Shown: piece after piece, positions 55,325-63,298 of the stretch | Position numbering within the stretch: the stretch's first letter is position 1 | How the letters are laid out: each line of letters begins with the position of its first letter | NCBI RefSeq assembly: GCF_002101775.1 | Contig: NZ_LQPI01000028.1 | Span: 62,001 to 126,000, forward strand | Reading direction: 5' to 3' | From: Mycolicibacter nonchromogenicus | GTDB lineage: Bacteria > Actinomycetota > Actinomycetes > Mycobacteriales > Mycobacteriaceae | Length of the DNA: 64,000 nucleotides | The notes under the pieces: model-generated | Told to the model about the DNA's origin: nothing | Databases searched by the model: none | What the model saw: only the letters and a program-made list of their open reading frames with translations | Made by a program: the position numbers and the translations under genes

Positions 55325-57445
55325 ATGGACGCCATGGATGCGCTCATCGCCGGGCTCGACGAGCAGCAGCGCGCTGCTGTGCTGGCGCCGCGCGGCCCGG
55401 TGTGCGTGCTGGCCGGGGCCGGGACCGGCAAGACCCGCACCATCACCCATCGCATCGCACAACTGGTCGCCGGCGGTCACGTCGCGCCCGGACAGGTGCT
55501 GGCGGTGACGTTCACCCAGCGCGCCGCCGGCGAGATGCGATCGCGGCTGCGCGCACTGGGCGCGGCCGCCGGTGCGGGTGCCGCCGCCGGGGTCGGCGGC
55601 GTGCAGGCGCTGACCTTCCACGCCGCAGCCCGCCGGCAGTTGCGCTATTTCTGGCCGCGGGTGGTCGGCGACACCGGCTGGGAACTGTTGGACCGCAAGT
55701 TCGGGGTGGTCGCGCGCGCCGCGGGCCACGCCGGGCTGCGGCTGAGCAATGACGACGTCCGCGACGTGGCCGGCGAGATCGAGTGGGCCAAAGCCTCCCT
55801 GATCGGGCCGGAGCAGTACCCCGAGGCGGTGGCTGCGGCCGGCCGCGATACCCCGCTGGATGCTGGGAAGCTGGCCGAGGTCTACGCCGGTTATGAGGCA
55901 CTGAAGGCCCGTGGCGAAGTGGCGATGCTCGACTTCGATGATCTGCTGCTGCACACCGCCGCCGCGATCGAGAACGACGCCGCCGTGGCCGCTGAATTCC
56001 GGGACCGCTACCGGTGTTTCGTCGTCGACGAGTACCAGGACGTCACCCCGCTGCAGCAGCGTGTGCTGTCGGCCTGGCTGGGGGAGCGCGACGACCTGAC
56101 CGTGGTCGGAGACGCCAACCAGACCATCTATTCCTTCACCGGAGCCTCGCCGCGTTATCTGCTGGACTTCACTCGCCGGTTCCCCGACGCCACGCTGGTG
56201 CGTCTGGAGCGCGACTACCGGTCCACTCCCGAAGTGGTGTCGTTGGCAAACCGGGTGATCGCCGCCGCCCGGGGGCGGGTGGCCGGCAGCAAACTGAAGT
56301 TGATCGGCCAGCGTGAATCCGGTCCGGCACCGGTGTTCCGTGAGCATGCCGATGAGGTCGCCGAGGCCGCGGCGGTGGCCAAGGCGATCGCCCGGTTGAT
56401 TCACGACGGCACCGCGCCGGCTGAGATCGCGGTGCTCTACCGGATCAACGCGCAGTCGGAGGTCTACGAGGAGGCGCTCACCGAGGCCGGCATCGCCTAT
56501 CAGGTGCGTGGCGGCGAGGGATTCTTCACCCGCCAGGAGATCCGACAGGCGCTGGTCGCCTTGCAGCGGGCCGCCGAGCGAGCAGCCGTGCGCGAAGCCG
56601 ACGGCATGCCGCTGTCGCTGCCGGAAACCGTGCGGGCCGTCCTGGAACCGCTCGGTCTGACCGCTGAACCGCCCACTGGTGCCAAAGCACGCGAGCGCTG
56701 GGAGGCGTTGGGCGCGCTGGCCGAATTGGTCGACGACGAGGTGGCCCAGCGCCCGGACCTCGACCTGCCCGGGCTTTTGACCGAACTGCGGATGCGCGCC
56801 GACTCGCGGCACCCGCCGACGGTGCAGGGCGTCACCCTGGCATCGCTGCACGCCGCCAAGGGCCTGGAGTGGGACGCCGTGTTTCTGGTGGGCCTGGCCG
56901 ACGGCACCCTGCCCATCTCGCACGCCCTGGCGCACGGAGCGGACAGCGAGGCGGTCGAAGAGGAGCGCCGACTGCTCTATGTCGGCGTCACCCGGGCCCG
57001 GATTCACCTGACGCTGAGCTGGGCGCTGGCAAGAGCCCCGGGCGGGCGAGCCAGCCGTAAGCCGTCGCGATTCCTCAGCGGTATCGCTCCGCAGGCCGAC
57101 ACTGCCGCCACCCCCAGCAAGCGACGGGCCCGGGGCGCCCCGAAGCACTGCCGCATCTGCAACAAGGCGCTGGCCACTCCGGCGGCCATCATGCTCAGCC
57201 GCTGCGAGACCTGCGCGGCAGACGTCGACACCGAACTTCTGGTGGCGCTCAAGGACTGGCGCCTGCGCACCGCCACCGAGTTGAAGGTGCCCGCCTACAT
57301 CGTCTTCTCCGACAACACCTTGACGGCGATCGCCGAAATGCTGCCCGGCGACGAGGCCGCGCTGGTGGCCATCCCGGGCATCGGGGCGCGCAAGCTGGAG
57401 CAGTTCGGCTCCGACGTGTTGGAGCTGGTCCGCAAGCGAGGTTGA
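55325..57445 (+). CDS. uvrD2: DNA helicase UvrD2 with HRDC domain
   Basis: A 706-residue SF1A helicase, an essential one in M. tuberculosis. The motor has GAGTGKT at 31-37, [12 protein letters not shown] and [23 protein letters not shown] and LYVGVTRAR. The tail has a tetracysteine module (CRIC...CETC, about 613-640) and then an HRDC domain that includes [15 protein letters not shown], for DNA binding. The ATG at 55325 and that at 55334 are both possible. The whiB7 leader starts 69 bases after its stop. Confidence 0.95.
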   Translation: MDAMDALIAGLDEQQRAAVLAPRGPVCVLAGAGTGKTRTITHRIAQLVAGGHVAPGQVLAVTFTQRAAGEMRSRLRALGAAAGAGAAAGVGGVQALTFHAAARRQLRYFWPRVVGDTGWELLDRKFGVVARAAGHAGLRLSNDDVRDVAGEIEWAKASLIGPEQYPEAVAAAGRDTPLDAGKLAEVYAGYEALKARGEVAMLDFDDLLLHTAAAIENDAAVAAEFRDRYRCFVVDEYQDVTPLQQRVLSAWLGERDDLTVVGDANQTIYSFTGASPRYLLDFTRRFPDATLVRLERDYRSTPEVVSLANRVIAAARGRVAGSKLKLIGQRESGPAPVFREHADEVAEAAAVAKAIARLIHDGTAPAEIAVLYRINAQSEVYEEALTEAGIAYQVRGGEGFFTRQEIRQALVALQRAAERAAVREADGMPLSLPETVRAVLEPLGLTAEPPTGAKARERWEALGALAELVDDEVAQRPDLDLPGLLTELRMRADSRHPPTVQGVTLASLHAAKGLEWDAVFLVGLADGTLPISHALAHGADSEAVEEERRLLYVGVTRARIHLTLSWALARAPGGRASRKPSRFLSGIAPQADTAATPSKRRARGAPKHCRICNKALATPAAIMLSRCETCAADVDTELLVALKDWRLRTATELKVPAYIVFSDNTLTAIAEMLPGDEAALVAIPGIGARKLEQFGSDVLELVRKRG

Positions 57446-57513
57446 ACCGTCTGGGCGCGGCGGGCGGTAATTCGGTTGTGGGCCGAGGGGCGAAGCGGCT
57501 AACCTCGGATCCC

Positions 57514-57627
57514 ATGACCACGATCAGCGTCCTGTGGGTAGTCGGCGCGCGCCATGCCGCCGCTGCCGAGGCGGCGGTACGCCATGCCGCCGCCGTAGAC
57601 GCGTCCGTGCATAGGGGTTCGCCCTAA
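57514..57627 (+). CDS. whiB7 leader peptide (uORF)
   Basis: A 37-codon reading frame from ATG at 57514 to TAA at 57627, MTTISVLWVVGARHAAAAEA onwards. It lies between a likely promoter and the whiB7 attenuator. In mycobacteria, ribosome stalling in this uORF by antibiotics stops the terminator from forming and turns on whiB7. The product itself is not expected to have a function. A candidate promoter is TTGTGG (57476-57481) with TAACCT (57500-57505), 18 bases apart. Confidence 0.75.
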   Translation: MTTISVLWVVGARHAAAAEAAVRHAAAVDASVHRGSP

Positions 57628-57647
57628 CAGCAGCACCCCAGCCCTCG

Positions 57648-57686
57648 ATGGCCACGGACCGACCAGGATCCGTGGCCATTATTTTT
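57648..57686 (+). terminator. Transcription attenuator of whiB7
   Basis: ATGGCCACGGA (57648-57658) pairs perfectly with TCCGTGGCCAT (57669-57679), and is followed by TATTTTT. This is the intrinsic terminator that normally stops whiB7 transcription, 66 bases before the gene. The 307 bases between uvrD2 and whiB7 hold this leader and the uORF. Confidence 0.93.
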
Positions 57687-57752
57687 GCTCAGCCACCCGC
57701 CGACCGGCCCGGATCCGAACCCCAGGAACCCACCGGAAAGCAGGTACAGATC

Positions 57753-57998
57753 ATGTCCAGAGCCCTGAAGTTGCCGTGTCACAGCGATCCCGACCTGTGG
57801 TTCGCCGACGACCCGGCCGATCTGGAACGGGCCAAGTCGCGGTGTGCTGCGTGCCCGATCCGCCAGCAGTGCCTAGCCGCGGCGTTGCAGCGCGCCGAGC
57901 CGTGGGGCGTGTGGGGCGGCGAGATCCTTGACCGGGGCAGCATTATCGGCCGGAAGCGTCCGCGGGGACGTCCCCGTAAGGAGCCGGTGGCCGCGTGA
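57753..57998 (+). CDS. whiB7: Antibiotic-resistance regulator WhiB7
   Basis: An 81-residue WhiB protein, the master activator of intrinsic resistance to ribosome-targeting drugs. Cluster ligands are Cys9, Cys31, Cys34 and Cys40. The hallmark EPWGVWGGE is at 49-57, and the AT-hook RGRPRK at 71-76 is unique to WhiB7 among the family. The ATG at 57753 is used; an ATG at 57648 in frame lies inside the terminator stem and is not a start. It is controlled by the leader just upstream. Confidence 0.96.
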   Translation: MSRALKLPCHSDPDLWFADDPADLERAKSRCAACPIRQQCLAAALQRAEPWGVWGGEILDRGSIIGRKRPRGRPRKEPVAA

Positions 57999-58011
57999 GC
58001 GGCCCGCCGCA

Positions 58012-59349
58012 TCAGGCCGACGGGGCCAGGACTTCTTCTGGATTGGCGAAGCCGGGCACCAATTCCTCCGAGATACGCCTGATCGGCACATGGGCGTCGA
58101 GCTGGCACATGATCGCGGTGGTGGAGCCGAGCACCCGCATCGGCATTGCGAGCTTGGGCGGCAGGTCAAGCTGGCGGGCGGTCTTGATCTGCTCAACCGG
58201 GCGTTCCAACTGCTTGCCCGCCATGCGCATCAGCCACCTGCGGGTGTAGTGGAACACCTCGACTTCCACCGGTTCGACATGCTGGCGCAGCATTTCATCG
58301 AGCTCGCGAACGGAGACATCCTGGCCCTTCTGAATGAATCCGCCCTGGCGCATGACCGCGATGACTTTGTCGTAGTCGCCGGCTTGGGCGAAACGCACCG
58401 AGGCACCGAGCTCCGGGGGGAATCCACCGGGCATCGGCGCCACCGCACCGAAGTCGATGATGCCCATCCGGCCGTCGGGCAGCAGCAGGAAGTTGCCCGG
58501 GTGGGCGTCGCCGTGGATCAGCTCCAGCCGGCGGGCGGCGTCCCAGGTGAACTCGGCCAGCCGGGTGCCCATCAGGTCGCGTTGCTCGACGGTGCCGTTG
58601 CGGATGATCTCGCCCATGCCGACGCCTTCGATCCACTCCTGGATCACCGTCTTGGGAGCGCTGGCCACCACGTTGGGGATGTGAAAGTGCGGGTGGCCGG
58701 CGTAGGCCTTGGCGAAGATGCGCTGGTTATCGGCCTCCAACCGATAGTCCAGCTCCATCTCGGTGCGTTCGATCAGCTCGTCGATGACGCCCTTGACGTC
58801 CACGCCGGGGGCAAGCTGCTTGAAGACCCCGGTCAGGCGCCGGATGGTCTTGAGATCAGCGCGCAGCGCCTCGTCGGCGCCGGGGTATTGGATCTTGACC
58901 GCGACGGGCCGGCCGTCGGCCCACACGGCCTTGTGCACCTGGCCGATGCTGGCTGAGGCGATGGGGGTGTCGTCGAAATCGGCGAAGCGCTCCCGCCACT
59001 TGGTGCCCAGTTGTGCGTCGAGCACCCGGTGCACCTTGTCCGCAGGCAGCGGCGGAGCGTCTTTCTGCAGCTTGGTCAGCGCCTCCCGGTAGGGCTCGCC
59101 GAACTCCTCGGGGATGGCCGCCTCCATCACCGACAGTGCCTGGCCCACCTTCATGGCGCCGCCCTTGAGCTCACCCAGCACGGTGAACAACTGGTTGGCG
59201 GCCTTTTCCATGAGCTCGGCGGTGACCTCGTCCTTGGACTTGCCGGTCAGCCTCTTCCCGAACCCGAGTGCTGCCCGGCCGGCAAAGCCCACGGGCAGGC
59301 TGGCCAGCTTCGCATTGCGCGCCGCGCTTCCGCGTTTGATTTCTGACAC
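58012..59349 (-). CDS. ABC1/UbiB-type atypical kinase (Rv3197 type)
   Basis: A 445-residue protein of the ABC1/ADCK family. KGGAMKVGQALS (KxGQ motif), ASASIGQVHKA (Ala-rich loop) and VAVKIQYPG precede HGDAHPGNFLL and IDFGAV of the catalytic part. There is no transmembrane anchor. The M. tuberculosis equivalent lies next to whiB7 and has been linked to macrolide resistance. GTG at 59349, giving MSEIKRG, is preferred over ATG at 59364 because family proteins begin there. It converges on whiB7. The substrate is unknown. Confidence 0.93.
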   Translation of the reverse strand: MSEIKRGSAARNAKLASLPVGFAGRAALGFGKRLTGKSKDEVTAELMEKAANQLFTVLGELKGGAMKVGQALSVMEAAIPEEFGEPYREALTKLQKDAPPLPADKVHRVLDAQLGTKWRERFADFDDTPIASASIGQVHKAVWADGRPVAVKIQYPGADEALRADLKTIRRLTGVFKQLAPGVDVKGVIDELIERTEMELDYRLEADNQRIFAKAYAGHPHFHIPNVVASAPKTVIQEWIEGVGMGEIIRNGTVEQRDLMGTRLAEFTWDAARRLELIHGDAHPGNFLLLPDGRMGIIDFGAVAPMPGGFPPELGASVRFAQAGDYDKVIAVMRQGGFIQKGQDVSVRELDEMLRQHVEPVEVEVFHYTRRWLMRMAGKQLERPVEQIKTARQLDLPPKLAMPMRVLGSTTAIMCQLDAHVPIRRISEELVPGFANPEEVLAPSA

Positions 59350-59383
59350 GTGTCCATCATCCATGACGTTGTTGTGGTGCCGG

Positions 59384-60289
59384 TCACCGCGGTGACAATT
59401 TTCGGTGGCGGTCCTCACCGCAGCAGTCGCACAGTGGGTGGCGGACCCAGCGCCGCGTCATCATCGATCCGGTGGCCAGATCCAGCTCCAGGGTCGCGTC
59501 CAGGGTCGCAGGTGCCGCCAGGTCCGGCCCGGCTGCGGCGCCGCGCACCGCGGCGATCACCCGCTCGACTTGGCTCAGTGCCAGCGCCGCCGTCGCCAGC
59601 ACGGTTGCCCGGTCGGCGTGGGTGACGGTGTGGCGCAGCTGTGCGGCCACCGCGGGCCACGCGGCGTCACGGTCGCGCCGGTGCATGTCGGCGCACCGCA
59701 GGCAGCTGGTGACTCCCGGCAGGACCAGCGGGCCGACCATTCCGGTGCCGTCACGCACCCGCACCGGCAGGTGCGGCACCCGCGCGGCGTGCAGCTCACG
59801 CACCAGCCGCGGGTCGGGAACCAGATAGTCCGCCAGCACCACCAGATGGGTTCCGGCGGCGCTCACCTCGGCGTGCGGTTGACTGCTGCGGCGGACCACG
59901 GCGCTCGAACAGCGCAGCGACTCGGCCAGCAGATCCGACAATGGGCCACGGCCATGCACCCGCAGGGAGGCCGTGCGGCACGCGCGGCGGGTCGCCGCGT
60001 CGCGGACGGCTACCCCTGCCGCCACCAGCGCGACCAGCAGGTTATCCAACTCCGCGACGTCCACCGGGCCCTGCTGGGCCGCCTCGCGGCGCAGCGCGGC
60101 CACAGGGGTGGGGATCTGCATCGAGCGCAGGACGGTGGCCAGTGCCGCGGCGCTGAGACCGCGGGGTGGTCGCACCAGAACGGCGCGCCGCGGATCCCAG
60201 CCGACCTGCACGGCACCGTCGGGGCGCAGTAACACCGGCAGCCCCGGATCCAGGGTGTAGGTGAAGGTGTCGGAACCAACCGCGCTCAC
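59384..60289 (-). CDS. Orphan E1-like protein resembling TOMM/azole-peptide cyclodehydratase partner (Rv3196 type)
   Basis: A 301-residue protein. The middle has a nucleotide-binding-like strand (THLVVLADYLVPDP, about 147-160). LPGVTSCLRCADMHRRDRD (about 190-208) supplies Cys196 and Cys199, and the end HPLCDCC supplies Cys287, 289 and 290. This CxxC...CxC zinc arrangement, with the LRCxDMHRxDRD motif, is typical of ThiF-like partner proteins of YcaO cyclodehydratases. The N-terminus could form a peptide-clasp-like domain. There is no YcaO gene or precursor peptide nearby. GTG at 60289 is chosen. Distinct function is possible. Confidence 0.75.
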   Translation of the reverse strand: MSAVGSDTFTYTLDPGLPVLLRPDGAVQVGWDPRRAVLVRPPRGLSAAALATVLRSMQIPTPVAALRREAAQQGPVDVAELDNLLVALVAAGVAVRDAATRRACRTASLRVHGRGPLSDLLAESLRCSSAVVRRSSQPHAEVSAAGTHLVVLADYLVPDPRLVRELHAARVPHLPVRVRDGTGMVGPLVLPGVTSCLRCADMHRRDRDAAWPAVAAQLRHTVTHADRATVLATAALALSQVERVIAAVRGAAAGPDLAAPATLDATLELDLATGSMMTRRWVRHPLCDCCGEDRHRKLSPR

Positions 60290-60329
60290 ACCGGCGACCC
60301 TGTCACGTTGGTCGGCGCGAGTTCTCCCG

Positions 60330-60905
60330 TCATCCACAGGGGCGCGACACGATGCGCCGCGCGGCCTCCACCGCGGCCCGGCGCTGGCGCGCGATGACGG
60401 CGCGGTCGGTGAGGGACTCATAGGGATCGGGGGCGTGGGCCCAGGCCAGGCCGATGCCGAACAGCAGCGCCAGCAGGTCGAGCGGCTCCCACGCGCGGTC
60501 GACGTGGCCGTCGGCCTGGGCGGCTTGGATGGCGGCGACTGCATGCTCGAAGATCGCCTGCCCGTCGGCGCGGGGCTCGTCGAGGGCCAGCCCTTCCAGG
60601 CGGGCCCAGGTGATCATGCGCAGGTGTTCGGGGCTGCTTCTGCTCAAGTCGTAGACATCACCGGCGAATTCGGCCACTGCGTCGGGGCGAAGGGTGACCG
60701 ACCGATAGAAGGCCGCCACGTCGGTGGCCACCACTTCCCGAAACAGTGCTTCCTTGTCGCCGAAGTGGGCGTAGAGACGCTCCTTGCTGGCGTGCGCCTC
60801 GTGGGCGATGCGATCGATGCGCGACCCTGCCAGGCCGTGGCGAGCGAACTCAGCGCGGGCAGCGTCGAGTATCTGGTCGCGCAGCTCGGTGGTGCTCCTC
60901 CTCAC
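60330..60905 (-). CDS. TetR family regulator (divergent from acyltransferase)
   Basis: A 191-residue TetR protein. The DNA-binding part runs RDQILDAARAEFARHGLAGS and RIDRIAHEAHASKERLYAHF, followed by a ligand domain with HLRMITWARLEGLAL. The GTG at 60905 is chosen: an earlier start at 60959 in the same frame would make the operator palindrome coding and leave a mostly disordered extension. The divergent acyltransferase gene is the likely target. The ligand is unknown, perhaps a lipid. Confidence 0.86.
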   Translation of the reverse strand: MRRSTTELRDQILDAARAEFARHGLAGSRIDRIAHEAHASKERLYAHFGDKEALFREVVATDVAAFYRSVTLRPDAVAEFAGDVYDLSRSSPEHLRMITWARLEGLALDEPRADGQAIFEHAVAAIQAAQADGHVDRAWEPLDLLALLFGIGLAWAHAPDPYESLTDRAVIARQRRAAVEAARRIVSRPCG

Positions 60906-60922
60906 AGCAGGATCATAACCAT

Positions 60923-60936
60923 ACGAACTAGTTCGT
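60923..60936. promoter_or_regulatory. Palindromic operator between TetR and acyltransferase
   Basis: ACGAACTAGTTCGT is a perfect 14-base palindrome, 17 bases from the TetR start and 17 bases from the acyltransferase start. It overlaps the core promoter space of both genes, a typical self-regulating TetR arrangement. Confidence 0.78.
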
Positions 60937-60953
60937 TCTGTAATAATGACGGC

Positions 60954-61841
60954 ATGCATGTCCTCCTAGACACCCCTGCGATCCTCGACCCGCCGCCGCG
61001 AGTGAAGGCCATTCGGCGCGCGGTGGACGCCGTCGCCGACGCGGTCACCCCCGCAGTCGAGGCGTACCGTCCCTACGTCGAGGGGCTGGACAACCTTCCC
61101 CGTGATGGCCGATTTCTCTTGGTGGGCAACCACACTCAGTCCAGTGTGGAGGCCCTGCTGATTCCGTTCCATGTTCGGCGGGCGATCGGCCAACGAGTAC
61201 GGCCGTTGGCCGATCGGCAGTTCGGACGCATGCGGGGTCCGGCCCGGGACCTGCTCGCCGCCGGCGGGGCGCTGGTGGGCGCCCCGGAGCCCGTCCGCGA
61301 GCTGATGCGCCGCAACGAGACCATCCTGGTGTTCCCGGGCGGTGGGCGTGAGATTCCCAAGTTCAAGGGGGAGGAGTACACGCTGCGCTGGCAGGGCCGC
61401 GCCGGATTCGCCCGCCTCGCGGTCGAACACGATTATCCGATCGTGCCCGTCGGACTGGTGGGCGGCGACGACATCTACCGAAGTGTGAGCCGTCGCGGCG
61501 GCGTCTGGGAGCGCTTCAGCGAGGCCATGTCTCGACGTTTTTCAGGCCAGCCGGACATGGCCGTACCCCTGCAGCTCGGCATCGGACCGACCCTCATCCC
61601 TCGACCGCAGCGGATGTACCTGCGCTTCGGCGCTCCCATCGAGACCGCCAAGCCCGCCCGCTTCTCAACCGAGAAATGGGTTGCCACCGTGCGGGAGAGG
61701 ACTCAGGAGTCGCTGGAGCAGATCCTGGCCGACCTGCTCGACGTCCGCGCCCGCGACCCTTACCGCCACCTCAATCCCTTGGCGTGGCGCCAAGCGGTCT
61801 CACCACCGGATGCCGCGGAGCTACAGGCAGCGCGTACCTGA
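60954..61841 (+). CDS. 1-acylglycerol-3-phosphate/phospholipid acyltransferase-like protein
   Basis: A 295-residue PlsC-superfamily protein of the hemolysin/DGAT-like branch. The motif that holds the catalytic base is GNHTQSSVE (58-66), where Glu replaces the usual Asp at the end of HX4D. Block III reads FPGGGREIPKFK (127-138). The ATG at 60954 has no ribosome-binding site and may be used on a leaderless mRNA, as is frequent in mycobacteria. It is divergent from and probably controlled by the TetR gene. The acyl acceptor is unknown. Confidence 0.85.
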   Translation: MHVLLDTPAILDPPPRVKAIRRAVDAVADAVTPAVEAYRPYVEGLDNLPRDGRFLLVGNHTQSSVEALLIPFHVRRAIGQRVRPLADRQFGRMRGPARDLLAAGGALVGAPEPVRELMRRNETILVFPGGGREIPKFKGEEYTLRWQGRAGFARLAVEHDYPIVPVGLVGGDDIYRSVSRRGGVWERFSEAMSRRFSGQPDMAVPLQLGIGPTLIPRPQRMYLRFGAPIETAKPARFSTEKWVATVRERTQESLEQILADLLDVRARDPYRHLNPLAWRQAVSPPDAAELQAART

Positions 61842-61861
61842 CCTTCGGGCGGGCGCTGCCT

Positions 61862-63199
61862 TCAGTCGCCGGCGTCGTCGGGGTTGTCGGCTTCGCGCTG
61901 GAACTCCGCGATCGCCTGGTCAATGGCCGAGTCGATGTCGCTGGAGCCGCCGATCACCCGGTCGATGAACGCGGCCGGTTCGTCGAGATCCGACGATTCC
62001 GGCAGCAGATCGGGGTGTTGCCACACCTTGTCGCGGGCGTCGGCGCCGACCGCCGTGGTCAACCGCTCCCAGAGCACCGCGGCTTCGCGCAGCTTGCGCG
62101 GGCGCAGCTCCAGGCCGACCAGGGTGGCGAAGGTCTGCTCGGCCGGACCACCGGTGGCGCGCCGCCGGCGCAGCATCTCCGAGAGTGCGGCGGTGCCCGG
62201 GATCCGGTCGCCCAGCGCTGCATTGACCACGGTCTGAACCCAGCCCTCGATCAGGGCCAGCAGGGTCTCCAGCCGGTCCAGTGCGGCGAGTTGCTCCGGG
62301 GTGGACTTGGGCTCGAACACGCCCTGGTTGAGCAGTTCGTTCATGGCCGAGGGATCGGTCATCGCCGACGGATCGAAGCCCTGGGCCAGTTCCTCGATGC
62401 CCCGGATGTCGATCTTCATGCCCCGCGCGTAGGCTTCCACAGCGCTGAGCAACTGGTGGGACAGCCACGGCACATGGGTGAACAGCCGGTGGTGGGCGGC
62501 CTCGCGGGCGGCCAGGAAGGTGACGATCTCACTGCGCGGCTGCTCCAGGCCGCCGGCCAATTCCTCGATCGCTCCCGGCATCAGGGCGGCTGTCCCGCTG
62601 GGTCCCAGCGGCAGTCCGATGTCGGTCGAGGTCAGCACCTCCCCGGACAATCGGCCCAGCGCCTGACCCAACTGGGAACCGAACGCCAGCCCGCCCATCT
62701 GCGACATCACCGACAGTAGGGGGCCGGCCATGCTTTTGGCCTCTTCCGGCAGCGCGGATGCCCACACCGACGAAACCTGTTCGGCCATCGGGTCACACAG
62801 CCGCTGCCAGGTGGTCATGGTGTTCTCGACCCAGTCCACGGGAGTCCAGGCAACCCCGCTGGTGGTGCCGGCGGGCAATGACGTCGCCCCGTCGAGCCAG
62901 GTTTCAGCCAGGTGCACGGCGTCGCCGATGGCGGTCGCGGTTGAGGCGGCGATGGGCGGAACCGAACCGATCGACTTGACCGCGACCTGTCGTGCCAGGT
63001 CGTAGTTCACCGGCCCGGCCGGCCGGCCGTCGGCGCTCGCCCGGCCCACGCCGCTGAACATCTGACCGAGCTGAGTAAAGACCTGACCCAGATCGGCCAT
63101 GTTGAATGCGGCGCCCATACCGAATGGGTCGGAGGGCCCGGAGCCTCGTTCGCGGTCCGGGTCGTCCCCAGAAGAGAAACCGAAGGGCAGATCAGCCAT
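61862..63199 (-). CDS. DUF2342/Zincin_2 family protein (Rv3195 type)
   Basis: A 445-residue protein. It starts MADLPFGFSSGDDPDRERGSG; an N-terminal Gly/Ala-rich region is followed by a helical domain, QLGQALGRLSGEVLTSTDIG. The segment REAAHHRLFTHVPWLSHQL (about 235-253) marks the Zincin_2/DUF2342 family, proposed to be zinc metallopeptidases. No plain HExxH is seen, so catalysis is unproven. The ATG at 63199 is used; the upstream open frame to 63484 lies over the divergent PDZ gene. It is divergent from that gene by 99 bases. Confidence 0.86.
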   Translation of the reverse strand: MADLPFGFSSGDDPDRERGSGPSDPFGMGAAFNMADLGQVFTQLGQMFSGVGRASADGRPAGPVNYDLARQVAVKSIGSVPPIAASTATAIGDAVHLAETWLDGATSLPAGTTSGVAWTPVDWVENTMTTWQRLCDPMAEQVSSVWASALPEEAKSMAGPLLSVMSQMGGLAFGSQLGQALGRLSGEVLTSTDIGLPLGPSGTAALMPGAIEELAGGLEQPRSEIVTFLAAREAAHHRLFTHVPWLSHQLLSAVEAYARGMKIDIRGIEELAQGFDPSAMTDPSAMNELLNQGVFEPKSTPEQLAALDRLETLLALIEGWVQTVVNAALGDRIPGTAALSEMLRRRRATGGPAEQTFATLVGLELRPRKLREAAVLWERLTTAVGADARDKVWQHPDLLPESSDLDEPAAFIDRVIGGSSDIDSAIDQAIAEFQREADNPDDAGD

Positions 63200-63298
63200 G
63201 ACACAACCGTACCCACCAGCCACGTCGCGCGGAACGACACACGGCCACCAATGGTCGCCCCGACCCCGCCGCAGCGATGGCCGTTTACCATTCCCGGG

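Noticed and set aside
57648..57752. ATG at 57648 as the start of whiB7
   Set aside because: It lies in the left arm of the attenuator hairpin, and the extra residues have no family match; ATG at 57753 gives the WhiB7 size.
60923..60936. LexA SOS box (TCGAAC-N4-GTTCGA)
   Set aside because: The half-sites CGAAC and GTTCG are separated by two bases, not four, and the location between a TetR and its neighbour is better explained by a TetR operator.
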